A stretch of DNA of 64,000 nt, taken from the NCBI GenBank assembly GCA_963976875.1, contig CAXBML010000012.1, forward strand, positions 1 through 64,000, read 5' to 3'. The position numbers were made by a program, and so were the translations under genes. The notes under the pieces were generated by a model. That model saw nothing but the letters and a program-made list of their open reading frames with translations. It did not search any database and was not told the DNA's origin. The stretch comes from Berkiella_A sp963976875. GTDB lineage: Bacteria > Pseudomonadota > Gammaproteobacteria > Berkiellales > Berkiellaceae. How positions within the stretch are numbered: position 1 is the stretch's first letter; every line of letters starts with the position of its first letter. Positions 45,502-54,511 of the stretch are shown in pieces.

Positions 45502-47973
45502 CTATAGGGTCATTCTGTTCTTGGGCTTATTTTTGAATTCTATGATAGGCTCTTCACCCTGTTTAAACTTAGGAGGTTCTGCATCTAAAGCTTTCTGTAT
45601 TGCCATTCTAATACTTTCATTCACCAAGTTACGCACTTCGGGTGAATGGCTTTGCGAAATAGAGAATTGGGCCTTGGGCTCCGCAGCGAAGACAGCTATT
45701 TCACACATTTTTTGGATAGCGACTTGCATCTCATCATTTTCATTTATACTGCGATCTTTATTATCCATATAAAAATTTGTTTTATTTTCACTTGCTTCTG
45801 CAGCATAAACTTTTACAGCTGGCTTATCCTGATTCGGTACAAAAGTGATCACACAACCGTGTTGGGTTGATTTATCCGAAAAAGGATCGATAGCAACAAT
45901 ATTATCCAAGTTGGCTGTCATTCTACGTTGGGCTTCTTCCATGACTTTTTTTGCAGAAACATTCTGGGTCTGACAATAAGATTTTTTCTGACTAGCCGCC
46001 ATATTATGGCGCTGAAAAGAGTCTGTCAAAAACCTCTGTGTTTGCTGAAAAACATTTCTATGTGGCTCTATGGCGCCATCTAAATCCGAATCATTTGTAC
46101 TTTGAACTTTGACAGGCTTATCCACTACTTTTGCTTCTATCCCAAACAACCCTTGTATTCGTCCATAAATGTTTTTTATTGCGCCCCCCATCAACCGGCC
46201 CAGAGTCCCCACAACCCCTCTTACAGTATATTCTGAAGCAGCGGCTCTTTTTACATGTGTCAACGCCAAACTTTCATCTCGAATTAATGCCGTCATCTCT
46301 GTCAGTAATTTTGAGCTTTTCCGAATGGCCGTTACCTTCTCTAATCTTTCAGCTAGATTGGGCGCAACACGCTTCAATACCGAGTCATAAACCGATATTT
46401 TTGTTTTGAGCATATAATGCAATCTATCAAAAAATGTTAGATTTTGCACAACCTCATTTAAGGCTATTTTGCATTCTTTTTTAGCTTGAATAATCTCAAC
46501 TATATTTTCCTCGGTGAATGCTTCTATGTTTTTAAGCCTCATGGCATTTAATTGGCTCAAAGCCTCATGACGCTTTTGTGCTTTTATGGCGGCCTTTATA
46601 AAATTACGTAATGACTTTATTTGATTGTCAACGTCATCAGGTATATCAACTTCTTTGGATAACGTCGCAATCACCGTCTCCCATAATTTTATTTTTTCTT
46701 CTGCTGCTTTAATTTGTTCATGGTGAGACTGGGGAGGCGATACAATGCCAGGATACATACTCTGAAATCTTTGCTGAACTTCTTTCCCTTTTGCCCTTAA
46801 ATAACGATAGGCTGCCATATAACCTGACACGAGCAAATAAGATATTTTTTGCTTATGTGTCATGTGCTGATCACTTTCTAATTCAAAATCTGCAGCGGTG
46901 ATATCATCAATATCAAAATAAAGCATATTCTGTTGTTGCAGTAAAGCTAACTGATAACTAGGGGGTACGCGACTGCCTGTGACATATTTTTGATATAAAT
47001 GATAGACTGCATCATTCTTGGCGATATTTAAACCCTCTTTAATATATCGTCGCTCTTGATCTTGATCTATGGAGATACCTTTTGCATACATTGCATGGTG
47101 CTCTTCACGCTTTTCTTTACGCCAGGGCTCTTCAAAGTCAAAAGCAATTGTTTCCTCTATAGAGCCGTCTTCTTTATTGACAGCTAAATATACAGGCAAG
47201 TTGTCAACCACACCCCCATCAGTACAATATATCGACCCATCATTTTTTGCTGAATTTTTTATAATATCATCATTAATTTTGGTAATGTATTCCTGTTTAT
47301 CCGAATTCTCTAATGCATAAAATTTTTCTGTTTCAAAAGGTGGAAATGGCTTACCGCGATCATATTTGACTAAGGGTTCTGTTGCCCCTTGCGTAAACGC
47401 TTTTAATTGTTCTGAACTTATTTTCACTGGGGGGAATACAGGCGGTAAACCTGCTGTCATTCGCATTGCCAAAGCCAAAGGCATGTTAGGTGTGGTAGCT
47501 GGACTACAAACAACTTGGTAGTTTCCACGCGCATCTGATACGGTAACCGTTAATTCTAAATTTCGATATAATCCACCTGTTTCGCTCTTCTCCCCTTTTC
47601 TTTTCGCTAGGTCAGAGAATGTGGCATTAGGATGCCCTAGCTTTTCTTTGACGGCACTCTGGGCAATTTCGTATAACGCATGCCCTTTCGCAACACCTTG
47701 ATCTTGGATAAAATTCAATATGCCTTTGCCAATTCTCTGGATTGTGCTGCCAAAAACAGGTGAAGCACTGAATAAATCCATTAAGCCCTCGCCACCTGTC
47801 CTTAAAAAATGCTCAATTTCATCCGGATTATTACCCAATGCCAGCATAGAGGCATTTAAACCACCAACGGATGACCCTATAACATTTTCCACACTATTCA
47901 ATACACCCGCATCAGACATGAGCTTTATTGCAGGGGCATTGGATAAGCCTTTAATCCCACCGCCGGCTAACAC
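45502..47973 (-). CDS. Patatin-like phospholipase with long C-terminal extension
   Basis: This roughly 823-residue protein has an N-terminal patatin lipase domain (about 1-280): oxyanion loop GGGIKG, nucleophile motif GSSVG (Ser35) and the catalytic DGG (Asp252 in YCTDGGVVDN). The enzyme should hydrolyse phospholipid acyl esters. The remaining 540 residues are helical, coiled-coil-prone and unrecognised. No ATG exists at the expected start; GTG 47973 gives MLAGGGIKG, while the open frame continues upstream to a stop near 48026, encoding SKKPKTLVLAGGG, the normal first strand. The true start is unresolved. ExoU- and VipD-like patatin effectors are a plausible comparison. Confidence 0.85.
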   Translation of the reverse strand: MLAGGGIKGLSNAPAIKLMSDAGVLNSVENVIGSSVGGLNASMLALGNNPDEIEHFLRTGGEGLMDLFSASPVFGSTIQRIGKGILNFIQDQGVAKGHALYEIAQSAVKEKLGHPNATFSDLAKRKGEKSETGGLYRNLELTVTVSDARGNYQVVCSPATTPNMPLALAMRMTAGLPPVFPPVKISSEQLKAFTQGATEPLVKYDRGKPFPPFETEKFYALENSDKQEYITKINDDIIKNSAKNDGSIYCTDGGVVDNLPVYLAVNKEDGSIEETIAFDFEEPWRKEKREEHHAMYAKGISIDQDQERRYIKEGLNIAKNDAVYHLYQKYVTGSRVPPSYQLALLQQQNMLYFDIDDITAADFELESDQHMTHKQKISYLLVSGYMAAYRYLRAKGKEVQQRFQSMYPGIVSPPQSHHEQIKAAEEKIKLWETVIATLSKEVDIPDDVDNQIKSLRNFIKAAIKAQKRHEALSQLNAMRLKNIEAFTEENIVEIIQAKKECKIALNEVVQNLTFFDRLHYMLKTKISVYDSVLKRVAPNLAERLEKVTAIRKSSKLLTEMTALIRDESLALTHVKRAAASEYTVRGVVGTLGRLMGGAIKNIYGRIQGLFGIEAKVVDKPVKVQSTNDSDLDGAIEPHRNVFQQTQRFLTDSFQRHNMAASQKKSYCQTQNVSAKKVMEEAQRRMTANLDNIVAIDPFSDKSTQHGCVITFVPNQDKPAVKVYAAEASENKTNFYMDNKDRSINENDEMQVAIQKMCEIAVFAAEPKAQFSISQSHSPEVRNLVNESIRMAIQKALDAEPPKFKQGEEPIIEFKNKPKNRMTL

Positions 47974-48018
47974 CAGGGTTTTGGGCTTCTTGCTTAAGAT
48001 TTGAGATTGATTTGAGTG

Positions 48019-48030
48019 TAAGATAACTTA
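48019..48030 (-). repeat. 12-bp motif copy 1, TAAGTTATCTTA (inverted)
   Basis: TAAGTTATCTTA read on the minus strand, 46 nt upstream of the patatin GTG. Identical to copy 3. Confidence 0.6.
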
Positions 48031-48062
48031 TTTACCTGCGGATAAAACATTTAATACAAGTA

Positions 48063-48074
48063 TAAGCTATCTTA
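48063..48074 (+). repeat. 12-bp motif copy 2, TAAGCTATCTTA
   Basis: One substitution from copies 1 and 3; overlaps a TATACT -10-like hexamer on the minus strand (48059-48064). Confidence 0.55.
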
Positions 48075-48233
48075 CGTACTTGTTTGTCGAGTACTTATGC
48101 TTTTTCACAACAATTTAAATATCTAACTTTTATTTTGGGTAATTTAAGGTGGATTTATTATGGATGTCCTGAGATAAGTGCAAAATATAATGCATATACA
48201 CTTAAAAAAATAGGCTTTCTGTTTTTTATTCCT

Positions 48234-48239
48234 TATAAT
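48234..48239 (+). promoter_or_regulatory. -10 candidate for the MFS gene run
   Basis: A perfect TATAAT; the -35 region is weak. Transcription would start near 48246, just upstream of motif copy 3. Confidence 0.4.
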
Positions 48240-48260
48240 CGGTGGCTTAGTACTCGTATA

Positions 48261-48272
48261 TAAGTTATCTTA
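48261..48272 (+). repeat. 12-bp motif copy 3, TAAGTTATCTTA
   Basis: Identical to copy 1 in the opposite orientation; 95 nt before the MFS start and probably just inside its transcript. Confidence 0.55.
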
Positions 48273-48366
48273 TTAACACCTCCGGGGAGGTCATCAACTG
48301 AATTATAGATGACAAATAAAATTCGAGAATCATCTGTCATTATTGAAATATATTTTGTAGGAACCT

Positions 48367-49638
48367 ATGCAAAAAAACGCCGCAAAGCGCTTCGCTAAGT
48401 TTATGCCCTGGATCGTTTGGGGTCTGGCCGCATTCTTTTTTTTCTCCCACTATGTCGTGAGAGTGACACCAGGCATTATTGTCGACAGTTTAAAACTCGC
48501 CTTTGTTAATACCACAGAATTACATATTGGATTTTTAGGTGCAGCCTTTTATCTACCCTATGTTCTCATGCAAATGCCTGTTGGCTATTTAGTGGATAAA
48601 TTTGGCCCTAGACTATTACTGACTTTTGCCGTCTTCCTTTGTGGATTAAGCAGCTTGTTATTCTCTTTTGCCTCTTTCCTTGAAATAGCCATACTCTCGC
48701 GGATACTACTGGGTTTCTGCTCTGCAACTGCCTTTGTAGGCGCATTAAAATTAATTACCACGTGGTTTAAACCACAACAATTAGCTTTCATCGTTGGTAT
48801 CACTCAGGCTCTGGGTATGGCGGGCGCCGCTATTGGAAATGGTTTGGTCCCCCACTTAATAGAAATGGTAGGATGGCGCAACGCATTTATTCTATATAGC
48901 ATCGTATTTTTTGTGTTATCTGTTTTGATTTTTACTATTGTTCGTAACCATCCTAAGAATCAAGCTTCTCAAGATAGTGCCCCGATAAAAGAACAATTAC
49001 CCAAAGGTATGATTAAATCCGTACTGCGTAGTCGATACACTTGGCTCAATGCCTTGTTTGCTGGATTTTTATATGCGCCAGCAGATGTTATGGGTGAACT
49101 GTGGGGTAAGCAGTTTTTAATTAACTTGCATAATATCACCGCGCACCAAGCAGAAATAGCCGTCTCCTTGCTTTTTGTGGGTTGGGCCATTGGTGGTCCC
49201 ACCGCTGGCGCATTAGCCGATCGTTTTGGTCGTCGCCCCATTATGACACTTTCTAGCCTATGTGGTTTATGTCTTCTGCCAGCTATATTTTACCTACCTA
49301 ATATTTCATATTATGGCCTGATGACGCTTACTTTTTTATTTGGCTTAACTAATACCGGCCTAATTGCTTGTTATGCCACATCAGGGGAAATGCATCCATC
49401 TCATGTTGCTGGCTTTTCTTTAGCGATTACCAATATGTTTTCTGTGCTTGTCGGCGCTATTTTAATGCCTCTTGTAGGGTGGCTAATTACCTATCAAGCC
49501 CAAAGCGAAATCATCGACGGTATGGTTCGCTACTCTGTTCATGATTATCAAAAAGCAACACTGATTTTACCCGTGTGTGCCTTGATAGCATTTTTTATCT
49601 CGTTTTTCATCAAAGAAACGCTCAATCGTTCTAGGTAG
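48367..49638 (+). CDS. MFS transporter
   Basis: This 423-residue carrier has 12 predicted helices with the MFS motifs LVDKFGPR (near 79) and LADRFGRRP (near 290). It is a paralogue of the MFS protein at 4123-5445, sharing R-VTPGII-V, AFVGALKL, GWRNAF and NHPKN-type loops. It is the first gene of a + strand run, 4 nt before the next MFS gene. The substrate is unknown. The only close upstream sequence is GTAGGA, an acceptable ribosome site. Confidence 0.9.
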   Translation: MQKNAAKRFAKFMPWIVWGLAAFFFFSHYVVRVTPGIIVDSLKLAFVNTTELHIGFLGAAFYLPYVLMQMPVGYLVDKFGPRLLLTFAVFLCGLSSLLFSFASFLEIAILSRILLGFCSATAFVGALKLITTWFKPQQLAFIVGITQALGMAGAAIGNGLVPHLIEMVGWRNAFILYSIVFFVLSVLIFTIVRNHPKNQASQDSAPIKEQLPKGMIKSVLRSRYTWLNALFAGFLYAPADVMGELWGKQFLINLHNITAHQAEIAVSLLFVGWAIGGPTAGALADRFGRRPIMTLSSLCGLCLLPAIFYLPNISYYGLMTLTFLFGLTNTGLIACYATSGEMHPSHVAGFSLAITNMFSVLVGAILMPLVGWLITYQAQSEIIDGMVRYSVHDYQKATLILPVCALIAFFISFFIKETLNRSR

Positions 49639-49642
49639 TAGT

Positions 49643-50938
49643 ATGAATAAATTTAAAATGAAGCTCACAGCTATTGTCTCACTAGGCACTTTGCTTGAAT
49701 GGGCGGAATATACTTTTTATGGTTATATGGCATTAAAGCTGTCCCACATATTTTTCCCTGATCAAGAGCCTTATCTCGCCACGATGAAAACCTTTGGAAT
49801 ATTCGCCTTAGGTTATATCATGCGGCCATTAGGTGCCTTAATCTTTGGTTTGATTGGCGACAAGCACGGCCGTAAACCTGCACTTTTGTATTCTATGATG
49901 CTGATGGGCATCGCCACTTTCTTAATTGGCTGTCTGCCCGGTTATGAAGCCTGGGGCATCATGGCGCCCGCAAGCCTGTTAGTCTTAAGAATGATACAGG
50001 GCATTGCCGTCAGTGGTGAGTACAATGGCGCTGGCATTCTCATTGTTGAGAAAGATAAAAACAACTTACCATGTTATGCCGGCAGTTGGATTAGCAGCTC
50101 TGCTGCGCTCGGTATGGTCGTTGGCGGCCTAGCCGCATTTATTGTGAGTCTACCGAATATGCCTGAGTGGGCTTGGCGTGTCCCATTTTGGATGGGGGGC
50201 GTAAGCTGTTTTCTAGGTCTATATCTCAGAAAAGATATATCCGAGTCAGAAGAATTTCAAAATAATGCTGGCAATAACACCAAAGCCCAGCACCCTATTA
50301 TGACTATTTTAAAACATCATAAAGCCAGTTTTTTATATGTTGCCGCTATTGCCGCTTTCACCGGTATTTTTGTGTATATCATGAACATATACGCAGTCGC
50401 CTATCTCAAACAATATGCACATATCCCAACACATCATGCCAATTTTTTCGCTTTATTTGGGGAATTTATTGTCTTTATATTTATACCGATTATGGGCTTA
50501 GTCGCAGATCATGGTAACCCACAAAAACAATACAACTGGGGGCTGATCTTAATTGCGGTTTCCTCGCCTTTTAGTTTTGCACTACTATTAACAGGTAATT
50601 ACTTTTATATAACACTGACCATGATTTTGTATGGCTTTTTAAATGGCGTCGTATGCGGCCCAATGGTTAAGCTCATGGTGGACAAGTTCCCACCTGAAAT
50701 CAGATATACTGGCATATCAGTTGCTTGGAGTGTTTCTGTTGCCATATTCTCAAGTGTGGCACCTATGGTGGCACATTACCTAACGTCACAAATGCGTTGG
50801 TTAATTGGCCCTGGGTTTTATGTCTCATCGGCTGCCATTATAGCCTTGATAGTCATTCATTTAACCACGCGACAAACAAGTGCTTCAGCCAAAACAATGC
50901 CTTACTTTAAAGAAGAAATAAACGTTGGAAACTCTTAA
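49643..50938 (+). CDS. MFS transporter, metabolite:H+ symporter (ProP-like) family
   Basis: This 431-residue protein matches the MHS group: LGTLLEWAEYTFYGYMA at the first helix, ALGYIMRPLGALIFGLIGDKHGRK and LRMIQGIAVSGEYNGAG. Members import osmolytes or carboxylates with protons. The substrate is not clear. It differs from the neighbouring MFS protein in family, so the two probably carry different compounds. Its stop overlaps the MscS gene start (TAATG). Confidence 0.9.
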   Translation: MNKFKMKLTAIVSLGTLLEWAEYTFYGYMALKLSHIFFPDQEPYLATMKTFGIFALGYIMRPLGALIFGLIGDKHGRKPALLYSMMLMGIATFLIGCLPGYEAWGIMAPASLLVLRMIQGIAVSGEYNGAGILIVEKDKNNLPCYAGSWISSSAALGMVVGGLAAFIVSLPNMPEWAWRVPFWMGGVSCFLGLYLRKDISESEEFQNNAGNNTKAQHPIMTILKHHKASFLYVAAIAAFTGIFVYIMNIYAVAYLKQYAHIPTHHANFFALFGEFIVFIFIPIMGLVADHGNPQKQYNWGLILIAVSSPFSFALLLTGNYFYITLTMILYGFLNGVVCGPMVKLMVDKFPPEIRYTGISVAWSVSVAIFSSVAPMVAHYLTSQMRWLIGPGFYVSSAAIIALIVIHLTTRQTSASAKTMPYFKEEINVGNS

Positions 50939-51450
50939 TGAATAAAAGTGAAGTCATTCAATCCATATATCACAGCATGATAGAAGCAGCTCCTGACTTT
51001 ATCTTTTCTCTGATTATCTTTATTGGATTTTGGGTTTTATCTAAAATCAGTTACAAAGTTATTTTACGAATAGCCACTAAAAGTTCACCACAAAAGCAGC
51101 AAGTTATATCTGTTTTGGCGTCTTTTTTTAAAGTCAGTATTATGATTGTCGGCATTATTACCGCATTAGGCTCTTGGGGCGTTAATGTTAGTGCGCTCGT
51201 AGCCAGCGTTGGTTTATCAGGATTTGCACTGAGCTTTGCTATGAAAGATACATTATCTAATCTATTAGCAGGCATTATAATCTTATTATACCAGCCCTTT
51301 AAAATGCACCAGCATATTACAGTCGGTGCGCTTCAGGGCATCGTAACGCAGGTGAGCTTACGCTTCACACATTTAGAATTTGAAGATAAAGAAATTTTAA
51401 TTCCTAATTCAAACTTATTGACGAATAGTATTATTATTAATCACAAATAA
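50938..51450 (+). CDS. Short MscS-like mechanosensitive channel
   Basis: This 170-residue protein has two or three helices, then the MscS pore-lining helix (VGLSGFALSFAMKDTLSNLLAG) and beta domain (GIVTQVSLRFTHLEFEDKEILIPNSNLLTNSI). It ends right after that beta domain and lacks the alpha/beta C-terminal chamber of full MscS. Such short forms exist. Its start and stop overlap with neighbours (TAATG at both ends), so it is coupled to the ProP-like carrier; an osmotic role for the pair is plausible. Confidence 0.85.
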   Translation: MNKSEVIQSIYHSMIEAAPDFIFSLIIFIGFWVLSKISYKVILRIATKSSPQKQQVISVLASFFKVSIMIVGIITALGSWGVNVSALVASVGLSGFALSFAMKDTLSNLLAGIIILLYQPFKMHQHITVGALQGIVTQVSLRFTHLEFEDKEILIPNSNLLTNSIIINHK

Positions 51451-52886
51451 TGGACCCAAACATGAAAAATAAAGTTTTTTCTGTTTTCTGGCTCACGATG
51501 AGCATCAGCTTTTGCGCCCCACTTTACTCTGCGTCACTACCCAAACAAATTGATACCCTCATAGATAAACATGCGCAAAACGCGCAAGTCGGTATTATGC
51601 TTCAATCTTATGATTCCGGTAATATTGTTTATCATCGCTTAGCGGAATCTGCTTTTTACCCAGCCAGTAATACTAAATTGTTTTTATCTGCTGCGGCTTT
51701 AAAGATATTAGGCAAAAATTTTAGATTTCAGACAACATTATCCCTAACGCCTGAACATATTAAAGAACAAAAATTGGAAGGTCCACTCTATCTCACCTTC
51801 AGAGGCGATCCATCCTTAAAGCTCAAAAATCTAGAAGATCTTTTTGAAAAATTAAAAGATAAAGATATCCGCACCTTAAACGGCAATATCATTGTCGATG
51901 ATACTGTTTTTTCAGATGCGCATTATGGCCAAGGGTGGACTTGGGATTCTATGCCGTGGTATTACTCTGCTCCTGTCAGTAGCATCGTCATTAATCAAAA
52001 TAAAACAGCATTCTTTATAGACGAAGTCAAAGCGATTTCTAAACCCATCACCTTCAGCCATAAGGCCTCTTTTCCCAGTGTCACACTGAATACTTCTGTA
52101 ACAGGTGTCATGAAAAAAACCGCTGAACATGATTGTCAAATTGAAATATCTCAAGATCACCAACAATACGATTTAAATGGTTGCTGGCCAATAGAAAACA
52201 CACCACGGACAGTAGAAGTATCTTATAAAGAACCCAGAGAGCTTGCTAAGGAAGCCATTGGCTATATACTCAAAAAAATGCAGGTTGAGTTTAATGGCGA
52301 TATTATATTTAGAAAAACCGATCCCAAATCAAAACCCATAGCAACACATAGGTCAGATAGACTTTCGGTACTCATTAGACCTGTATTAACTGAATCTAAT
52401 AATTTGTATGCTGACACACTGACCAAGACTTTGGGGTTAGCAAAGTTTAATCAAGGCACCTTTAAACAAGGCGTTAATGCGATTAAGACTTCAATGAGTG
52501 AAAATTTCAACCTTCCAGCCGACGGCTATCGTTTGTTTGATGGATCGGGTATCTCTCGTTATACCCTTGCTAGCCCGTCATTTATTTCTGAGCTATTATT
52601 TCAAATGAAAAATGATCCTGATTATGACTCTTTTTACAAAGCGCTGAGTGTTTCTGGGCAACCCGGATCTTTAGAACTCAGAATGACTGGCGAGCTCAAA
52701 GATAAAGTGGTTGCCAAAACAGGCTCTGCCATGGGCACATCCGCTTTATCAGGTTATATTACAGTTAAGAGCGGTAAAAAATACATATTCAGTATTATAA
52801 CAAACCAATCATTGGATAGTTATGCAAATCTAAAAGCATTTGAGGATGATTTTTGCCACTTATTATACAACGCTGAAAATTTATAA
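51450..52886 (+). CDS. dacB: D-alanyl-D-alanine carboxypeptidase/endopeptidase (PBP4 type)
   Basis: This 478-residue periplasmic enzyme trims or opens peptidoglycan peptides. It has a signal peptide (about 5-28), the SxxK nucleophile motif S73-N-T-K76 (ASNTK), the SxN motif in TESNNLYAD and the KTGS motif near 427. Length matches DacB/PBP4. It starts on the TAATG overlapping the MscS stop. It may be membrane-released; no lipobox is visible. Confidence 0.93.
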   Translation: MDPNMKNKVFSVFWLTMSISFCAPLYSASLPKQIDTLIDKHAQNAQVGIMLQSYDSGNIVYHRLAESAFYPASNTKLFLSAAALKILGKNFRFQTTLSLTPEHIKEQKLEGPLYLTFRGDPSLKLKNLEDLFEKLKDKDIRTLNGNIIVDDTVFSDAHYGQGWTWDSMPWYYSAPVSSIVINQNKTAFFIDEVKAISKPITFSHKASFPSVTLNTSVTGVMKKTAEHDCQIEISQDHQQYDLNGCWPIENTPRTVEVSYKEPRELAKEAIGYILKKMQVEFNGDIIFRKTDPKSKPIATHRSDRLSVLIRPVLTESNNLYADTLTKTLGLAKFNQGTFKQGVNAIKTSMSENFNLPADGYRLFDGSGISRYTLASPSFISELLFQMKNDPDYDSFYKALSVSGQPGSLELRMTGELKDKVVAKTGSAMGTSALSGYITVKSGKKYIFSIITNQSLDSYANLKAFEDDFCHLLYNAENL

Positions 52887-52933
52887 GTTGCGTTAAACTA
52901 ATATTACAGTACTGACACACATTAGGGATTAAT

Positions 52934-53842
52934 ATGTCATTTAACTTTAATCAAAAGAATGATGGTACAGCTTTATTGAAATATAGTGTTGGGGTTTATC
53001 TAAAAGCATTACCCAAGACGTTCTTGTTATCCGCTCTTATTATAGGCGTCTTATACTTAATTCGCGTTGCGCCAGAATGGATCCCAGCGGCTTATCAAGA
53101 AGATGTCAGCTTAGGCATAATGTTCGCCTATATTGCTATATTGCCTATTTTGAGCCTAATATTTTACACCACAGATACCAGCGCCAAACAAACCCAACAT
53201 ACCTTAACAGAATATTTAATCTTGCCTTTTAAACGAATACTTAGCTTGTTCGGCAGCCTGATTTCAATGTGCTTACTTCCCATTATCATTGCCGTTTTTG
53301 GCTTTGCCGTGTTTTTGCTATCGATTAAATTTACTGTTGATGTTAGATTGATTTTTTTTATTCCCTTATTTTTTTATGGTCTTGTCTTCTTATCGCTATT
53401 ACCTAAATTATATGCCCCCATTCTAACGATAACCGACAATATGGATACAAATACTGCATTAGAGACTAGCATTGCTGCCTCTAAGGGTTACTTCATCAGA
53501 AATGCAATCTATATCGGGTTTGGCGTTACCTTATTACTGGGTATATGTGCTCTGCCTAATTTATTGCAATATTACTGCCCTGCTATAATTTCTAACTTAC
53601 CCAAATGGGCACCGTTGACGATGAGTGCCGTTTTATTTGTTTTTATTTTCCCTTGGGTGGCCGCTATATTAATCTGCCACAAAATTGATTTACTCTATCG
53701 CTACAAAATTAAAAAAGAACAAGAAGCAATCGATCTAAAGAAAAATTTTGCTTACGAGCATAAAATTAAGAAAGCGGGTGCCAATATTATTGAAGACCAA
53801 AAGCAAGTGAAGCCAATGGATAATAACGATGTTGAATTTTAG
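52934..53842 (+). CDS. Unknown multi-pass membrane protein
   Basis: No family is recognised. The 302-residue protein has about six hydrophobic helices (near 30-47, 62-82, 105-128, 135-155, 195-215 and 228-250), followed by a Lys/Glu-rich cytoplasmic tail (about 255-300). An AGGGAT ribosome site precedes the ATG. It ends at a bidirectional hairpin. It is the last gene of the + strand run starting at 48367, with 47 nt from dacB. Confidence 0.8.
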   Translation: MSFNFNQKNDGTALLKYSVGVYLKALPKTFLLSALIIGVLYLIRVAPEWIPAAYQEDVSLGIMFAYIAILPILSLIFYTTDTSAKQTQHTLTEYLILPFKRILSLFGSLISMCLLPIIIAVFGFAVFLLSIKFTVDVRLIFFIPLFFYGLVFLSLLPKLYAPILTITDNMDTNTALETSIAASKGYFIRNAIYIGFGVTLLLGICALPNLLQYYCPAIISNLPKWAPLTMSAVLFVFIFPWVAAILICHKIDLLYRYKIKKEQEAIDLKKNFAYEHKIKKAGANIIEDQKQVKPMDNNDVEF

Positions 53843-53920
53843 GATAATTTGCAAATAGGTTTTAAAAGAAGCAAATGCCCCGCAGTTCAGGCAATTCAGA
53901 TAGTCCATTTCAACGAAAAT

Positions 53921-53959
53921 TTTGAATGATACTTTTATTTTCTGTGAGTATCATTCAAA
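53921..53959. terminator. Bidirectional terminator candidate
   Basis: TTTGAATGATACT (53921-53933) and AGTATCATTCAAA (53947-53959) form a perfect 13-bp stem with a 13-nt loop, between the convergent membrane protein and ankyrin genes. The stem is AT-rich. Confidence 0.65.
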
Positions 53960-53978
53960 TTAAGTATAGACTCAAAAC

Positions 53979-54326
53979 TCAGCTTTTAGATTTTGTAGAC
54001 TTAGGTGTACTCTTAGAAGGCAATTCTTCTGCACCATAAGTTTTTAGCAATGCAATCAGTTCAGGATTATAAGCCTCAGCAAGTTCCAACATACTGTGTC
54101 CATTAGCAGATATTGCATTGGCATCAGCGCCTAACGACAAGGTTTTATCCACAGTATCAGATGAACCCACCATAATGGCAATTCTAAGCCTGTCCTCCAG
54201 AGAAGTGGGGGCAACCTTTGATGAAAAACCAAAATCTTCTTGCTTACCATAAAACCCCATACCCATGGCTAGAGATTTAGATGCTTTGTTCATTTTTTCT
54301 CTGTATTTCTGTTCTGCTTTTGCCAT
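53979..54326 (-). CDS. Small ankyrin-repeat protein
   Basis: This 115-residue protein has about two ankyrin repeats (residues about 45-105), with the GADANAISANGHSMLELA pattern and ending in a Ser/Lys-rich tail. The N-terminal 35 residues are charged. Ankyrin repeats mediate protein binding. It is too small to suggest a catalytic role. It is transcribed divergently from the Hpt-like gene. Confidence 0.82.
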   Translation of the reverse strand: MAKAEQKYREKMNKASKSLAMGMGFYGKQEDFGFSSKVAPTSLEDRLRIAIMVGSSDTVDKTLSLGADANAISANGHSMLELAEAYNPELIALLKTYGAEELPSKSTPKSTKSKS

Positions 54327-54463
54327 TGTAATCCCATCTCAAGGTTGTTATGTAAGGAGGTAGTTACACACTATGTGCAATAATAGTTATCTTTTTGACT
54401 ATGATTAGGCAGAATAGTTCAAATTATTTACCCTCAAATCCTTTATTTGCTGTGCATATACAC

Positions 54464-54469
54464 TATAAT
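54464..54469 (+). promoter_or_regulatory. -10 candidate for the Hpt-like gene
   Basis: A perfect TATAAT gives a predicted start near 54476, 36 nt before ATG 54512. The -35 region is weak (CTTTAT). Confidence 0.45.
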
Positions 54470-54511
54470 GGACATCGATAATTTAAAGTGGTTAGCAAAA
54501 AAGGCGGTATC

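Larger units (their letters stand above)
47974..48366. promoter_or_regulatory. Divergent regulatory region between the patatin and MFS genes
   Basis: 393 bp with no convincing gene. It holds three copies of the 12-mer TAAGYTATCTTA (48019-48030 inverted, 48063-48074, 48261-48272), a TATACT -10-like site on the minus strand overlapping copy 2, a TATAAT at 48234-48239 on the + strand, and a palindrome ACCTCC-GG-GGAGGT near 48277-48290. Confidence 0.6.

Noticed and set aside
48309..48398. 29-codon leader peptide overlapping the MFS start
   Set aside because: No clear ribosome site; likely a chance frame.
54373..54408. 11-codon peptide after a strong GGAGG site
   Set aside because: The spacing of 12 nt is long and the peptide is too short to judge.
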